Assembly: GCF_927798215.1 (NCBI RefSeq)
Contig: NZ_CAKMMW010000025.1
Span: 1-64,000 of the forward strand
Length of the DNA stretch: 64,000 nucleotides
Direction: 5' to 3'
Source: Paenibacillus_E allorhizoplanae
GTDB taxonomy: Bacteria > Bacillota > Bacilli > Paenibacillales > NBRC-103111
Under the pieces are notes generated by a model. That model made no database searches and was not told where the DNA came from. It saw only the letters and a program-made list of their open reading frames with translations. Both the position numbers and the translations under genes were made by a program. The stretch's first letter is position 1, and each line of letters opens with the position of its first letter. Positions 43,351-52,923 of this stretch are shown piece by piece.

Positions 43351-44118
43351 AACTTCCTGCAGCAGCTTTGCGAATTCCTTCTGCAAATCACGGCTGAGGG
43401 GGATCTTGACGGAGGTGTGCCTCAAGTGAATGATAAATCTCCGAGAAGTGGGGAACCCGCTTTCTTTCACAAACGAAACGACATGCCGCAGATTCACTAG
43501 ATAGCCCTTGAAGGGGCTGAACATATGGGGTGTGCTTTGAGCCAGAATATCCGATAAATTCGAACTGGATTCCATTTGAGCCCCGTTCACCAGATGAATT
43601 CTGGAGAGTCGCTTGTCTTCCTTTTCCACAAAGAGTATGGCATCTTCGGAAATAGGGAGTTGTGATTTTTGATTTTTAACGGTAATCCACGTTGCGGAGG
43701 CAGGCTGTGGTTCTTCCGAAATACGGCTTCGATCTAATTGGATTTCTGCAATCGTTTTGCGGATGGCAGCTTGAAATTTCGGCAGCATAACAGGTTTGGA
43801 GAGAAAATAGACAGAATCAAGCTCATGAAAGGCGGTCAAGATATGCTCGGTATTCGTTGTTCCACTAACCATAATGACCTTCATTTGATACCCTGATAGT
43901 CGTAAGGCTTGCACAACGCTGATGCCATCCAATTTACCTTCAAGCCCAATATCCATGAGAAGTATATCTGGCTGCAGCTTATCGTAATCCCGTAGAAATT
44001 GTTCCCCATCCGATACGATCGAAATGACCTGTAATCCACATTGCTGACAATAGTTTTCAAGTAATTGACCTACCCAGTAATTATCTTCTACGATGGCGAC
44101 TGTAAAGCCATGCTTCAT
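43345..44118 (-). CDS. LytTR-family response regulator
   Basis: The 257-residue protein has a receiver domain (about 5-125) with the acidic pair E11-D12, phospho-acceptor D56 in LLMDIGLEG and K108 in LSKPV. The C-terminal LytTR DNA-binding domain starts near residue 145 (WITVKNQKS) and includes FVEKEDKRLSRIHL and SPFKGYLVNLRHV. Such regulators control virulence-like, bacteriocin or cell-wall genes with a membrane kinase. No kinase is adjacent; a divergent gene encodes only a sensor-like membrane domain. Confidence 0.85.
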   Translation of the reverse strand: MKHGFTVAIVEDNYWVGQLLENYCQQCGLQVISIVSDGEQFLRDYDKLQPDILLMDIGLEGKLDGISVVQALRLSGYQMKVIMVSGTTNTEHILTAFHELDSVYFLSKPVMLPKFQAAIRKTIAEIQLDRSRISEEPQPASATWITVKNQKSQLPISEDAILFVEKEDKRLSRIHLVNGAQMESSSNLSDILAQSTPHMFSPFKGYLVNLRHVVSFVKESGFPTSRRFIIHLRHTSVKIPLSRDLQKEFAKLLQEVK

Positions 44119-44307
44119 TTACGGATCTCACTCCAATCCTTTCTAGACAATTGCAGAAACTTTTGTCATCTTATACGCTATAACAGCCAACTTAGTCCAC
44201 TTTGAATGCAAAAGTACAAATATCTTGTATACTTTTAAATGTAATTATAGAAATTGTCAAGTTGCTTATCGTATGATTTCGTCGCTTAGAAATGAGGGAA
44301 AGCGCAA

Positions 44308-44937
44308 TTGTTCACATGGGTAAAATTGATACTAGCCATTATTCATTTTGTTCCCATGCTCTTATTCTCCTTGCTGCTGTTTCGGATTCGAATAAAGCCA
44401 TATTGGAAACAAATATCGCTTGCCGTACTGGTAGGCTCACTGCTCTCATTAATTAATAATTCGCCTTTAATATTGGTTTGCATCATATGTATCTTACTTA
44501 TGTGTGTATGGAAATATCGATTTGTACCTGCATTGCTTATTGCACTTTCCGGCTACATTATGCCAGTTCTCATATCAACGACTGTCATTGTTTGTGTCGA
44601 TTTTACACAAGACGAAGCCTATAATGTGATCAAGAACGATCTTACCATTACTTATGTGACGCGCTTCTTTATTCAGTTGGGCAAATTCGCATTTCTCTTA
44701 ACACTATATAAACGTAGATTAGGATTTACCTTTCTTTCGCATTATACGAGAATTCCGTTCAATCGAGAAAATGTCGGGGCCTATTTATACATGATCGTTG
44801 TTATTATTGGCATGATCTACCGTCATGCTTTAAGTGATAATGTATTCAGTGTTGTGATGCCGATCCAGCTATTGAGTATGGCAACGATTCTCTTCATTTA
44901 TGTCATGCTAAGTAAAGAACTTGGCTTTCAACGATGA
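44308..44937 (+). CDS. multi-pass membrane protein resembling a sensor-kinase input domain
   Basis: The 209-residue protein is almost all membrane: about six or seven hydrophobic segments, with short loops (RIRIKPYWKQ, KYRF, KRRLGFTF). This resembles the N-terminal membrane part of AgrC- or ComD-like histidine kinases, but there is no kinase domain and the frame ends normally. The start is TTG 44308, about nine bases after GAGGG. It is divergent from the LytTR regulator (190 bp apart) and overlaps the XRE gene tail to tail by 30 bases. Function unknown; the sensor comparison is inference. Confidence 0.65.
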   Translation: MFTWVKLILAIIHFVPMLLFSLLLFRIRIKPYWKQISLAVLVGSLLSLINNSPLILVCIICILLMCVWKYRFVPALLIALSGYIMPVLISTTVIVCVDFTQDEAYNVIKNDLTITYVTRFFIQLGKFAFLLTLYKRRLGFTFLSHYTRIPFNRENVGAYLYMIVVIIGMIYRHALSDNVFSVVMPIQLLSMATILFIYVMLSKELGFQR

Positions 44938-45549
44938 GGGACAGGGATTACCCATTGATTCCAAATTGTGTCCATTATTAAATGCGACATAATCAAGAAT
45001 CGTTTGATGATACTTCTTCTGTGGTATTGCTGCGGCAATGATGAAGGGTGCATTTTCATATGTATCAAAATAAAGTTTGCCTTCTGAGGAGGCATACTTT
45101 TTTACTTTGTTCAGATTTACGAAAAGATGCATATCCATTTTCACAAAATGATGCTCTGTTAATGTTTCGATAAAGTGTGTGAAAGCCACGAGAGATTCAA
45201 CTTGTTCTTCTCGCATGCCGTCTTCTGAGTAGTAGATAATCGATTGGATTCCGAATTCCACATACCAGATGGTATCCAGATTTGCTTGCGCTGGCTTCGA
45301 CCACGTGGAAGTTTCTTCTAGATATCCTGCCTTTTTAAGTAAATCCGTATACGGGTATTGATAAGCTTGTGCCAACTTTCTCAAGGTCTCAGGAGAAGGT
45401 TTAATGACATCATTGGTCGTTCGATTACGACCCAGTTCCAAATCTCTAATATATGCATGAGATAGACCGCTCTTATTAGCTGCTTTACGCAATGAAGCTT
45501 TGCCTCGTAACGTTTCAAGAAACTTACCGAAGTTATTGCTTGCTTCCAT
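44908..45549 (-). CDS. XRE-family transcriptional regulator
   Basis: The 213-residue protein has an N-terminal helix-turn-helix domain (about 5-72; LRKAANKSGLSHAYIRDLELGRN). The C-terminal 130 residues are a separate domain of unknown type, possibly ligand-binding. ATG 45549 is chosen because GGGAGGTG is six bases upstream; the longer frame lacks a site. Its 3' end overlaps the converging membrane-protein gene by 30 bases, so the two transcripts are antisense at their ends. Confidence 0.83.
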   Translation of the reverse strand: MEASNNFGKFLETLRGKASLRKAANKSGLSHAYIRDLELGRNRTTNDVIKPSPETLRKLAQAYQYPYTDLLKKAGYLEETSTWSKPAQANLDTIWYVEFGIQSIIYYSEDGMREEQVESLVAFTHFIETLTEHHFVKMDMHLFVNLNKVKKYASSEGKLYFDTYENAPFIIAAAIPQKKYHQTILDYVAFNNGHNLESMGNPCPSSLKAKFFT

Positions 45550-45748
45550 ATGAAACACCTCCCTTGTCGTACCACCTCTATTCAACATTGCTCATCTGAG
45601 AGGGCATCGTGATAAAGGTTTTCTTAATATTATAAAGGATAGATAAAGCAATTGAAACCGTAAACAAGGGTTTATTTGCCAGTAGGTGCTCATTTAGAGA
45701 TCTATGTTATAATGAATCAGCAAATTATTTATAAATTTCATCATACGT

Positions 45749-45778
45749 ACCCCCCGAATTGTTATATACAAGGACGAA
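45749..45778 (+). promoter_or_regulatory. SigI-type autoregulatory promoter of sigI
   Basis: ACCCCC (45749-45754) and CGAA (45775-45778) match the -35 and -10 elements described for SigI promoters in Bacillus and Clostridium. They lie 25 bases before the sigI start. Confidence 0.6.
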
Positions 45779-45802
45779 ACTACTATACTGTGAGGTGGAA
45801 AG

Positions 45803-46591
45803 GTGCTACTGGTACTATTCAAAAAGTTTCTGGGAAAGAGTGAGTCCCATGGAAAAAATGAACCGCAAGCCTCTTCACTTGAGGTAACTATACATCAGAT
45901 TCAAGAGGGAGACCTACGACTAAGGAATCAATTTATTTCAGATTATCAGCCCTACGTAGCCAAAGTAACGAGCAGGTTCTGCAAGAGATTTATTGATCCC
46001 GCAAGAGATGATGAATTTAGCATTGCCCTAGCGGCTTTTAATGAAGCTATTAATCAATACTCTTCGGTTATGGGAAGATCTTTTCTAGGTTTTGCAGAGA
46101 CTGTTATCAGGCGAAGGCTCATTGATTTTATTCGTAAGGAGCAACGCTTCAAAGGGCAAATCCCTTACAGCTCGTTTGATCAAGAAGATGAAGAAGATAA
46201 CTTAATGAATCCAATAGAGGTTCATCAAGCCATCGAAGCCTATGAGAAGCAGAAGGGTTTAGAAGAAAGGCGAAGTGAAATTATTGATTTTAATCGCTGC
46301 TTAAGTGATTTTGACATTAATTTCTCGGAATTAACGGATGCCTCCCCCAAGCATGACGACTCAAGGCAGATGCTTTTCGGTATCGGCCGTACACTTGCAC
46401 AGGATTCAGAGCTTATGCGCACTCTGTTGACGAAACGACAGCTGCCAATTAAAGAGCTGCTCGAGCAAGTTCAAGTATCTAGAAAAACTTTGGAACGAAA
46501 TCGTAAGTACATCATTGCCATTGCACTTATTTTTAACGGTCCATACCCTTATTTACGGGATTACTTACATATTCGCGATGAAGAAAGTTGA
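45803..46591 (+). CDS. sigI: RNA polymerase sigma factor SigI
   Basis: The 262-residue protein is a SigI-family sigma factor: region 2 is visible in IHQIQEGDLRLRNQFISDYQ and RRRLIDFIRKEQRF (about 105-118), and a SigI-specific C-terminal domain in place of normal region 4 (QLPIKELLEQVQVSRKTLERN). In Bacillus it responds to heat and cell-wall stress; in cellulolytic Clostridium to polysaccharides. The start is GTG 45803 after AGGTGG. It is in an operon with rsgI 19 bases downstream. Confidence 0.92.
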   Translation: MLLVLFKKFLGKSESHGKNEPQASSLEVTIHQIQEGDLRLRNQFISDYQPYVAKVTSRFCKRFIDPARDDEFSIALAAFNEAINQYSSVMGRSFLGFAETVIRRRLIDFIRKEQRFKGQIPYSSFDQEDEEDNLMNPIEVHQAIEAYEKQKGLEERRSEIIDFNRCLSDFDINFSELTDASPKHDDSRQMLFGIGRTLAQDSELMRTLLTKRQLPIKELLEQVQVSRKTLERNRKYIIAIALIFNGPYPYLRDYLHIRDEES

Positions 46592-46610
46592 ATGAAAGGA
46601 AGAACAGCGC

Positions 46611-47966
46611 ATGAACAAGGGGATCGTAATGGAATTAAGCGAAAGCTCCATTATTGTAATGAATTCAGAGGGGCGTTTTGATAAGTTGCCAAGGGGGACG
46701 CGCAGCTGTGAGTTAGGTGAAGAGATTCTCTATTCACCCATGAAGCGTCGGTTACAAGTACCGCAAATGGCTGTCGTTTCAGCATTAGCTGCTGCAATCG
46801 TTGTATGCTTCGTTCTAGTCACAACCTTGTCAGGCGGCGTGCCCGGCAATAGCGTAGTTGCGTACGTAACCATTGATATTAATCCAAGTGTTGAGATTGG
46901 CATTGATAATAATGAGATTGTTCGTGACCTGCATGGACTCAATACAGACGGTGAGGATCTGATTCAAGCTTTAGTGTTTGAAGGTAAGTCCTTAGAGGAT
47001 GTAACGTCTGATATTCTCGATAAAGCCGAGCAAGGGGCATTAGCGAAGGGCGAAGGAGATATAATTATTTCCTCAACGGTTGTAGGAGCCAAAACAACGG
47101 TCAGCGACGAAGCGATTGCGACGAAGCTGAAGGCTCAGGTCAATAAACACATCGAAGACAGTCATCCGGACCAAGTGAAGAACTATGAAGTGCAAGCCTT
47201 CGCTGCGCCACAAGAAGTAAGGCAGGAAGCGAAAGCCAGTGGTGTTTCCGCAGGTAAATATGCGATCTATCTAAATGCCATTGATAATGGTGCCAAAGTA
47301 TCGCTGGATGACATCAAAACGACTTCTATTCATCAACTTGCAAAGGACAACGGTGGTATTCAAACGTTCGTTAAACCGGATAAACCGATTGATAAGTCTT
47401 CTTTGCAAAGGTTACTTGCTGACGAGAAGTCCGGCAAGCTCAGTGAACGAGCTGGGCAAACTTCCGTTGCCAAATCTGGTGCAGATAATACATCTAATAA
47501 AGATGACGACAAAAACAGTAAAAATAACAACGGCAAAGGTAACAACACAGGGAATAATACCCCGGGCAAAGTGACGAAGAAACCGACGCCGACGCCAACA
47601 TCGAAGAATGACAATAATAACAATGGTAAGAACAACGGAAATGATAAGAACGATAACGATAATAAGGATGATCGTAAACCGCCCCCAAAGCCGGATCGTA
47701 AGGATGATGACGACGATGGGAAGAAACCAACGGTAACGAAGAAACCAACGGCTACACCAAAGGCGACGCCAACACCAACTCCTAAGGCAACTTCAACACC
47801 GAAGGCAACTGCGAAGCCTACAGTGAAACCAACAATTTCAAGTAAACCTACGGTAAACCCATTTCAGCAATCGAAAGATGACAACGGGAAATTCCCAGGT
47901 GTCAATTGGGGCTGGGGAAACAATGATCGTGACGACAATGGTAGTCAAAATGAGGGAAGAAGATAA
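46611..47966 (+). CDS. rsgI: anti-sigma-I factor RsgI
   Basis: The 451-residue protein has a cytoplasmic N-terminal anti-sigma domain (about 1-45, GIVMELSESSIIVMNSEGRF region), one membrane segment (about 53-75) and an extracytoplasmic domain beginning VTIDINPSVEIGID. The Asn91-Pro92 bond corresponds to the site where RsgI proteins are reported to cut themselves, needed for signal release. From about residue 285 on the tail is low complexity: Asn/Lys/Asp-rich and then Thr-Pro-Lys repeats, ending in a short acidic piece. No carbohydrate-binding module is present. GAAAGGAAG precedes the ATG. Confidence 0.9.
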   Translation: MNKGIVMELSESSIIVMNSEGRFDKLPRGTRSCELGEEILYSPMKRRLQVPQMAVVSALAAAIVVCFVLVTTLSGGVPGNSVVAYVTIDINPSVEIGIDNNEIVRDLHGLNTDGEDLIQALVFEGKSLEDVTSDILDKAEQGALAKGEGDIIISSTVVGAKTTVSDEAIATKLKAQVNKHIEDSHPDQVKNYEVQAFAAPQEVRQEAKASGVSAGKYAIYLNAIDNGAKVSLDDIKTTSIHQLAKDNGGIQTFVKPDKPIDKSSLQRLLADEKSGKLSERAGQTSVAKSGADNTSNKDDDKNSKNNNGKGNNTGNNTPGKVTKKPTPTPTSKNDNNNNGKNNGNDKNDNDNKDDRKPPPKPDRKDDDDDGKKPTVTKKPTATPKATPTPTPKATSTPKATAKPTVKPTISSKPTVNPFQQSKDDNGKFPGVNWGWGNNDRDDNGSQNEGRR

Positions 47967-47972
47967 AGGAAG

Positions 47973-48004
47973 AGCACCTGAGGCATTTGTCTCAGGTGCT
48001 TTTG
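47973..48004 (+). terminator. terminator of sigI-rsgI
   Basis: AGCACCTGAG pairs with CTCAGGTGCT, followed by TTTT. Confidence 0.88.
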
Positions 48005-48148
48005 CATGTAAGCGACCTAGTGGACAGCATGGAAAGTAGAACTGACTTGTATTACAATATTGAAGTGAAGAAGGAAGCTCTTGCGGGAGAGCATGAGAAT
48101 GTCAAAGTTAATTTGAAAATGAACCAGCAAACCTGAGGGGGAATAAGG

Positions 48149-49162
48149 TTGAAATATTCAACGTTTGGGAAGTCAGGCTATAAAGTTTCGTCATTAGGGT
48201 TTGGCGCCATGAATTTGCCTAGCGTACCCTTGGAACAAGCGAGAGAAGCGCTTAATTATGCTTTGGATCATGGCATTAATTACATAGATACTGCGGCAGC
48301 TTATAGGAACAGCGAAGAAATTATCGGGGAGTGTATCTCGCATCGAAGACAGGATTATTTCTTGGCAACGAAAACGGGAGCACGCGATTATGCTACTGCG
48401 AAAGCGGAAATTGAGCGAAGCCTGGTACGTATGAAGACCGATCATGTTGATTTACTACAAATTCACTATGTGAATAATGTAACGGAATACAAGAAAGCGA
48501 TGGAAGTCGGTGGCGCCTACGAGGCAGCATTAGAGGCTCAGCGAGAGGGGAAAGTGCGATTTATCGGCATTTCCGGACATCGTCCAGATCTACTTGTTAA
48601 ATGGATTGCGAAAGGGCAATTCTCACAAATATTATTTCATTTGAACTTGGCACAGCCCTTCGCCTTGGATGAGCTAATTCCCAAAGCAGCTGAGATGGAT
48701 TTGATGCGGGTAGCGATGAAGCCTTTATCAGGTGGATTCATACAACCAGTGGATCGGGCGATCCGCTATCCGTATAGCCAAGATGTGCATGTGACCATTT
48801 CAGGGATGGTCAGCGTCAAGGAAGTGCAAGAGAATTTGGAGGCGCAGCGAAAAGAAGTTGGCCCAGAGGAACGCCGTGAACTAGAACAGCTTGCACTTGA
48901 GTTAGGTGAGCACGATTGCAGACGTTGTAATTATTGCTCTTGTCCACTGGAAATCCCGATCCCTGACGTCATGATCGCGAGTAAGTTCAGGGAGAAATTC
49001 GGCTTGCTGCCGAAGGGGGATGGATTTTTCAAGCGGCATCAGGAAAAAATAACTAGCTGTGCGGACCATGATCCTTGTAAAGTGGTCCCACTATGTGAAG
49101 CAAAGTGTCCATACCAACTACCGATGTCTTCGGTTGTGCAGAAGGCTGCTTCGTTTTATTAG
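48149..49162 (+). CDS. aldo/keto reductase with C-terminal Fe-S-like domain
   Basis: The 337-residue protein has an aldo/keto reductase barrel with the catalytic tetrad D47, Y52, K75 and H106. It continues after about residue 255 with a cysteine-rich tail (CRRCNYCSCPLEIPIP, later CADHDPCKVVPLCEAKC), the COG1453 layout in which a ferredoxin-like cluster-binding piece follows the reductase. Substrate unknown. The start is TTG 48149 seven bases after GAGGGGG. A small hairpin (GCTCT/AGAGC near 48077-48092) lies in the leader. Confidence 0.85.
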   Translation: MKYSTFGKSGYKVSSLGFGAMNLPSVPLEQAREALNYALDHGINYIDTAAAYRNSEEIIGECISHRRQDYFLATKTGARDYATAKAEIERSLVRMKTDHVDLLQIHYVNNVTEYKKAMEVGGAYEAALEAQREGKVRFIGISGHRPDLLVKWIAKGQFSQILFHLNLAQPFALDELIPKAAEMDLMRVAMKPLSGGFIQPVDRAIRYPYSQDVHVTISGMVSVKEVQENLEAQRKEVGPEERRELEQLALELGEHDCRRCNYCSCPLEIPIPDVMIASKFREKFGLLPKGDGFFKRHQEKITSCADHDPCKVVPLCEAKCPYQLPMSSVVQKAASFY

Positions 49163-49352
49163 GGGGGAGTTAGTGGCTGCTATCTGGGACTTCGGAATGA
49201 TGCTGCATGACTAATGCTCCTCAGTCCAGGCGAATTGGCGGGGGCAACCAGAATAGGAATCAAGATACAAAAAACAGGAATAACGATGAGAGCGATTAGT
49301 GGGAAGAATAAAGTAAGAGTAGAAATATAGATGAGGGTAGGGACAACTTCCT

Positions 49353-50861
49353 ATGTTTACAAAAATAACGAACGTTACAACAGGGGTTTACACCTCGTTG
49401 CTAGATAACACAACAGGGGCAGACGCGATTCTCGTCTGCCTCACAGAAGCGGAGCTGCGCCAGGACGGCGTCCTCGGCCAGCCGCAGCTCGACCAGGCCC
49501 TTGAGCGCATGCGCGCAAAGGGCCTATTCACGGGCGCCTCAGGCGAGCTCGAGGCGCTGCCGACCCACGGGCTGCTGCCGTACGCGTACGTGCTGGTTGC
49601 GGGGCTCGGCCCCGCAGCCACGCGCGATACGCTGCGCGCAGCCGCGGTCTTTGCAGCGCGCAAGATGCTTGCGCTGCAGTTCGAACGCTTGGCGCTGAAG
49701 CTGCCAAGCGGGTTTGACAGCCGGTCAGCCGCCTCGGCGCTGACCGAAGGGCTGCTTCTCGGTACGTACCGCATCGCGTCGTACCGCAAAAACGAGCCTG
49801 CGCGCGCGGAGCTGCGCCAGGCGGTGTTGCTCACAGAAGCGGCTGCGGATGCAGCGCTTCTGGCAAGTGCGATCGCAGCCGCAGAGGCGGTTGCGGAGGG
49901 TACGAACTATGCCCGGGATCTCACGAACCTCCCGGGCAACAAGCTTGTGCCGGCTTCCCTCGCAGAGGAAGCCATCCGTATAGCCCAGCACTATGGCTTC
50001 GCCATAGAAGTGCTGGATGAGCACGAGATCGCCGCCCGCGGGATGGGCGGCCTCACAGCGGTGGGCGCGGGCAGCGTCCACCCGCCCCGCATGATCACCC
50101 TGCGTTACACGGGTGATCCAGATAGCGCCGACGTGCTGGGCCTCGTCGGCAAGGGCGTTACCTTCGATACCGGCGGTATCTCGATGAAAAAGCCCGACGG
50201 CATGGAAGAAATGATCAGTGACATGGGCGGAGCCGCCACACTGCTTGGTGCTCTACACGTTGTCGGTCAATTGAAACCGAAGGTGAATCTGGTTGTGGTC
50301 ATTCCCGCAGCAGAGAATATGACGTCTGGCACCGCGTACCGCCCAGGGGATATCGTCAAGATGCTCAGCGGGCATTCCGTGGAGGTGCTGAATACTGATG
50401 CGGAGGGTCGTATTATTTTGGCAGAGGGAATCACTTACGCGAAAGCGCAAGGGGCGAACCGACTGATCGACGTAGCGACATTAACGGGCGCAATTTTGAT
50501 CTCCTTTGCAGATATCGCAACAGGGGCTGTAACGAATGACGATGAATTCATTAAGCCATTTCTGCAAGCAGCAGGAGCTGCTGGTGAGAAAGTATGGCAG
50601 CTTCCGAACTATCCCGAATACCGTGCGATGCTGAAAAGTGATGTAGCGGATATCAAAAATGCTACCTCCTCCGACCGCTGGGCAGGTGCAATTACGGCTG
50701 GTCTGTTTATCGGATACTTTGCCGAGGAAACGCCGTGGATCCATTTGGATACCGGTGGCACTGCTTGGCTTTGGTCGGCCAAAGGCATCGAGCCCAAAGG
50801 GGCAACCGGTGTTATGGTTCGTACGTTAGCTGCCTATTTGTGCAGCGAGCAGCTCACTTAA
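49353..50861 (+). CDS. pepA: leucyl aminopeptidase (M17)
   Basis: The 502-residue two-metal aminopeptidase removes N-terminal residues from peptides in the cytoplasm. The catalytic domain has GKGVTFDTGGISMKK (about 268-282) and NTDAEGRI (about 347-354) with metal ligands Asp and Glu and the catalytic Arg. The N-terminal domain and first part of the catalytic domain (49.43-50.23 kb) are very GC-rich, while the rest matches the region's average, an abrupt change inside one gene. The ribosome site is weak (GAGGG 18 bases or more upstream). Confidence 0.92.
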   Translation: MFTKITNVTTGVYTSLLDNTTGADAILVCLTEAELRQDGVLGQPQLDQALERMRAKGLFTGASGELEALPTHGLLPYAYVLVAGLGPAATRDTLRAAAVFAARKMLALQFERLALKLPSGFDSRSAASALTEGLLLGTYRIASYRKNEPARAELRQAVLLTEAAADAALLASAIAAAEAVAEGTNYARDLTNLPGNKLVPASLAEEAIRIAQHYGFAIEVLDEHEIAARGMGGLTAVGAGSVHPPRMITLRYTGDPDSADVLGLVGKGVTFDTGGISMKKPDGMEEMISDMGGAATLLGALHVVGQLKPKVNLVVVIPAAENMTSGTAYRPGDIVKMLSGHSVEVLNTDAEGRIILAEGITYAKAQGANRLIDVATLTGAILISFADIATGAVTNDDEFIKPFLQAAGAAGEKVWQLPNYPEYRAMLKSDVADIKNATSSDRWAGAITAGLFIGYFAEETPWIHLDTGGTAWLWSAKGIEPKGATGVMVRTLAAYLCSEQLT

Positions 50862-50875
50862 TCTTTTTCAAATGA

Positions 50876-50947
50876 AAAATCACCCACGTCTGAGACTCCT
50901 ATCTGCTTATTGCATGTAGGCTGAGTCTCAAGTGTTGGGTGATTTTA
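50876..50947. terminator. bidirectional terminator after pepA
   Basis: AAAATCACCCA pairs with TGGGTGATTTT, and an inner GAGACTC/GAGTCTC stem lies between them. Flanking A and T runs serve both converging genes. Confidence 0.8.
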
Positions 50948-50960
50948 TGTTTTGTGGCTA

Positions 50961-51515
50961 TTAGGCGCCAACCTGTTGCCCCACAGAGGCAGGTTGTTTA
51001 AAGTTGGTTTGCAGTAATTCTTGAATATCCGAAGTGCGAATAATTAGACGGTTCACTTCATTGGTTGTATAAGAGAGCTGTTTGGTGCGCTGTTCAAGCT
51101 GATCTAAGGAAATGCCGATCCAATTCTTCTTACGGCGATGCTTGAATAGGTCGTATTTGAGTACAGTAAGCGTTGCCGCAAATGGATCTGGCTTTACATA
51201 CACATCTTTCATGTTATCTGCTAGATTGAAGAAAAGCTTGCCGCCATTCCATTTGATATAACCAGGTTCAAAAAGGATCACGAGAAAATCAGTATCACCG
51301 CTGTCCTTGTTTTCCATTGAAATGAGGCGTACAGCGCCGTTCCCTTTGGGCTTAATATATTGATTCGAGCGAATATCAGGTAAAAAAGGAACGATAAGAA
51401 TCGGGCAAACACTAGCGACATACAAATAAGTAGTTGACTCAAATTTCATAGAGAGTACAATGAAAATCAAAAAGAGCAACAAAGTTGCCAGCAAACCCCA
51501 ATATTTAGGTTTCAT
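50961..51515 (-). CDS. hypothetical membrane-anchored protein
   Basis: The 184-residue protein has two N-terminal membrane segments (about 7-23 and 30-46) and a soluble C-terminal domain of about 135 residues with GYIKWNGGKLFFNLAD and a basic KHRRKKNWIG patch. It resembles PH-like membrane proteins in layout but not in any motif I can point to. The ribosome site is poor (GGCGGGA at some distance). Function unknown. Confidence 0.6.
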   Translation of the reverse strand: MKPKYWGLLATLLLFLIFIVLSMKFESTTYLYVASVCPILIVPFLPDIRSNQYIKPKGNGAVRLISMENKDSGDTDFLVILFEPGYIKWNGGKLFFNLADNMKDVYVKPDPFAATLTVLKYDLFKHRRKKNWIGISLDQLEQRTKQLSYTTNEVNRLIIRTSDIQELLQTNFKQPASVGQQVGA

Positions 51516-51638
51516 AAGGTTACGATGATCCCGCCTGACATGATAGATTAGGTAGTCTCTCCTATTTTAACATAAGCAACCCATAGGTTGTAAACTATTA
51601 GATCCTGCTAACCTTGCTAGACCGACAAAAGGAGATTT

Positions 51639-52922
51639 ATGCCTATGAAATTATTCGATCCGAACACGCGCAAACCGAAGAAAAAAATGTCCACCTACCG
51701 GAAAAGCTTACTCGTTGCGACATTTGAGGGTTTTCCTGCTGTTATTATTTTCCAACTGCTTGGCGGACCGTTCCTAACCGGTTACTTAATTTACTTAGGT
51801 GCAAGCTCGACCGAGATCGGACTTATTCTAGCGATCACAACAGTCGTCAATATCGTGCAAATTGCGATGGCAGTCGTTATGCAGAAATTCCGAAATCGGA
51901 AGCGGATGCTGATTATTTTCGGATCTACCCATCGTGTGTTATGGTCTTGTGTCGGTATAATTCCTTTTGTCTTGCCGCAAGAGTATTGGGTGATTACCTA
52001 TATGATTCTGTACACGGCTGCGCATCTAGGGAATGCGGCTGGGGGGATTGTGTGGACCTCACTGATCAGTGATGCGGTACCTGGACCGATTCGTGGACGT
52101 TATTTTGGACTGCGTAATACCATTCTGGGTGGCGTGAGCTCGCTGGCGCTATTCGTAGGTGGTCAGATTCTCGATAAGTACCCGGGTGAGCAGGGATTCA
52201 ATTACATTTTTATGATCGTAAGTGTTTGTGTGGTTCTTAACGTAATTGCTTACTTTTTGTACCCGAATCCACCTTTTGAGCCTTCAACGGCATCCAATCC
52301 AGTTGGTATGCTCCAGAAGCCATTAATGGATCGCGCGTTTCTCAAAGCGATTATTTTCCTGGCCGCCTTCCTCTTCGTGCAAGGATTGACCGTGCCTCTT
52401 TTCTCCTATGTCATGCTGAAGTTGATGAACATTTCCTACGGAACTGTTTCCTATATTACAGTGGTACATACCTTAGTCATGATGGCTAGCTATTATGTAT
52501 GGGGAAATTTGAATGCACGATTCTCGGCCCAAACCTTGTTATTATGGTCATTACCGATCATTGCGTTAGCGTGTTTATTATGGGGAACTATCGCTTTCAT
52601 TCCAGCTGTTGTTGTGCTGTTCTTGGTTCATATTGTGCTCGGGATTGGTTTGGGAGGCTTCAATCAAATGGTATTCGCTTTTACAATCGGGGATACTCCA
52701 AAGAGTGAGCGTCCGATGTATATTGCGACGTATTCGGCGATCACAGGTTTCGCAGCTTTCTTGGGACCTGTTGCAGGTGGGAAGATTTATGCCCTAATTG
52801 TGGATCAACCTGAGTGGGTGCAGGTGTATGGCGTATCCACGGTAGTTGGCGCTATCTTGCTCATACTTGGCTTGTGGGTAGGACGTTATGTATTACGAAC
52901 AGAAATAAGGAGTGGTGTTTAG
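51639..52922 (+). CDS. MFS transporter
   Basis: The 427-residue protein shows about 12 membrane segments and the MFS loop after TM2 (MQKFRNRKRML). RGRYFGLRNTI between TM4 and TM5 fits the sugar-phosphate/drug-exporter-like MFS group. Substrate unknown. AAAGGAG lies before two candidate ATGs (51639, 51645). It ends two bases before the Gfo/Idh dehydrogenase start, so the two form an operon and may handle the same sugar-like compound. Confidence 0.85.
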   Translation: MPMKLFDPNTRKPKKKMSTYRKSLLVATFEGFPAVIIFQLLGGPFLTGYLIYLGASSTEIGLILAITTVVNIVQIAMAVVMQKFRNRKRMLIIFGSTHRVLWSCVGIIPFVLPQEYWVITYMILYTAAHLGNAAGGIVWTSLISDAVPGPIRGRYFGLRNTILGGVSSLALFVGGQILDKYPGEQGFNYIFMIVSVCVVLNVIAYFLYPNPPFEPSTASNPVGMLQKPLMDRAFLKAIIFLAAFLFVQGLTVPLFSYVMLKLMNISYGTVSYITVVHTLVMMASYYVWGNLNARFSAQTLLLWSLPIIALACLLWGTIAFIPAVVVLFLVHIVLGIGLGGFNQMVFAFTIGDTPKSERPMYIATYSAITGFAAFLGPVAGGKIYALIVDQPEWVQVYGVSTVVGAILLILGLWVGRYVLRTEIRSGV

Positions 52923-52923
52923 C

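Noticed and set aside
49196..49345. Minus-strand frame between the aldo/keto reductase and pepA that reads like a hydrophobic membrane segment (FFPLIALIVIPVFCILIPIL)
   Set aside because: There is no start codon, and purine-rich plus-strand DNA produces hydrophobic antisense frames by chance. A fossil membrane gene is possible but not supported.
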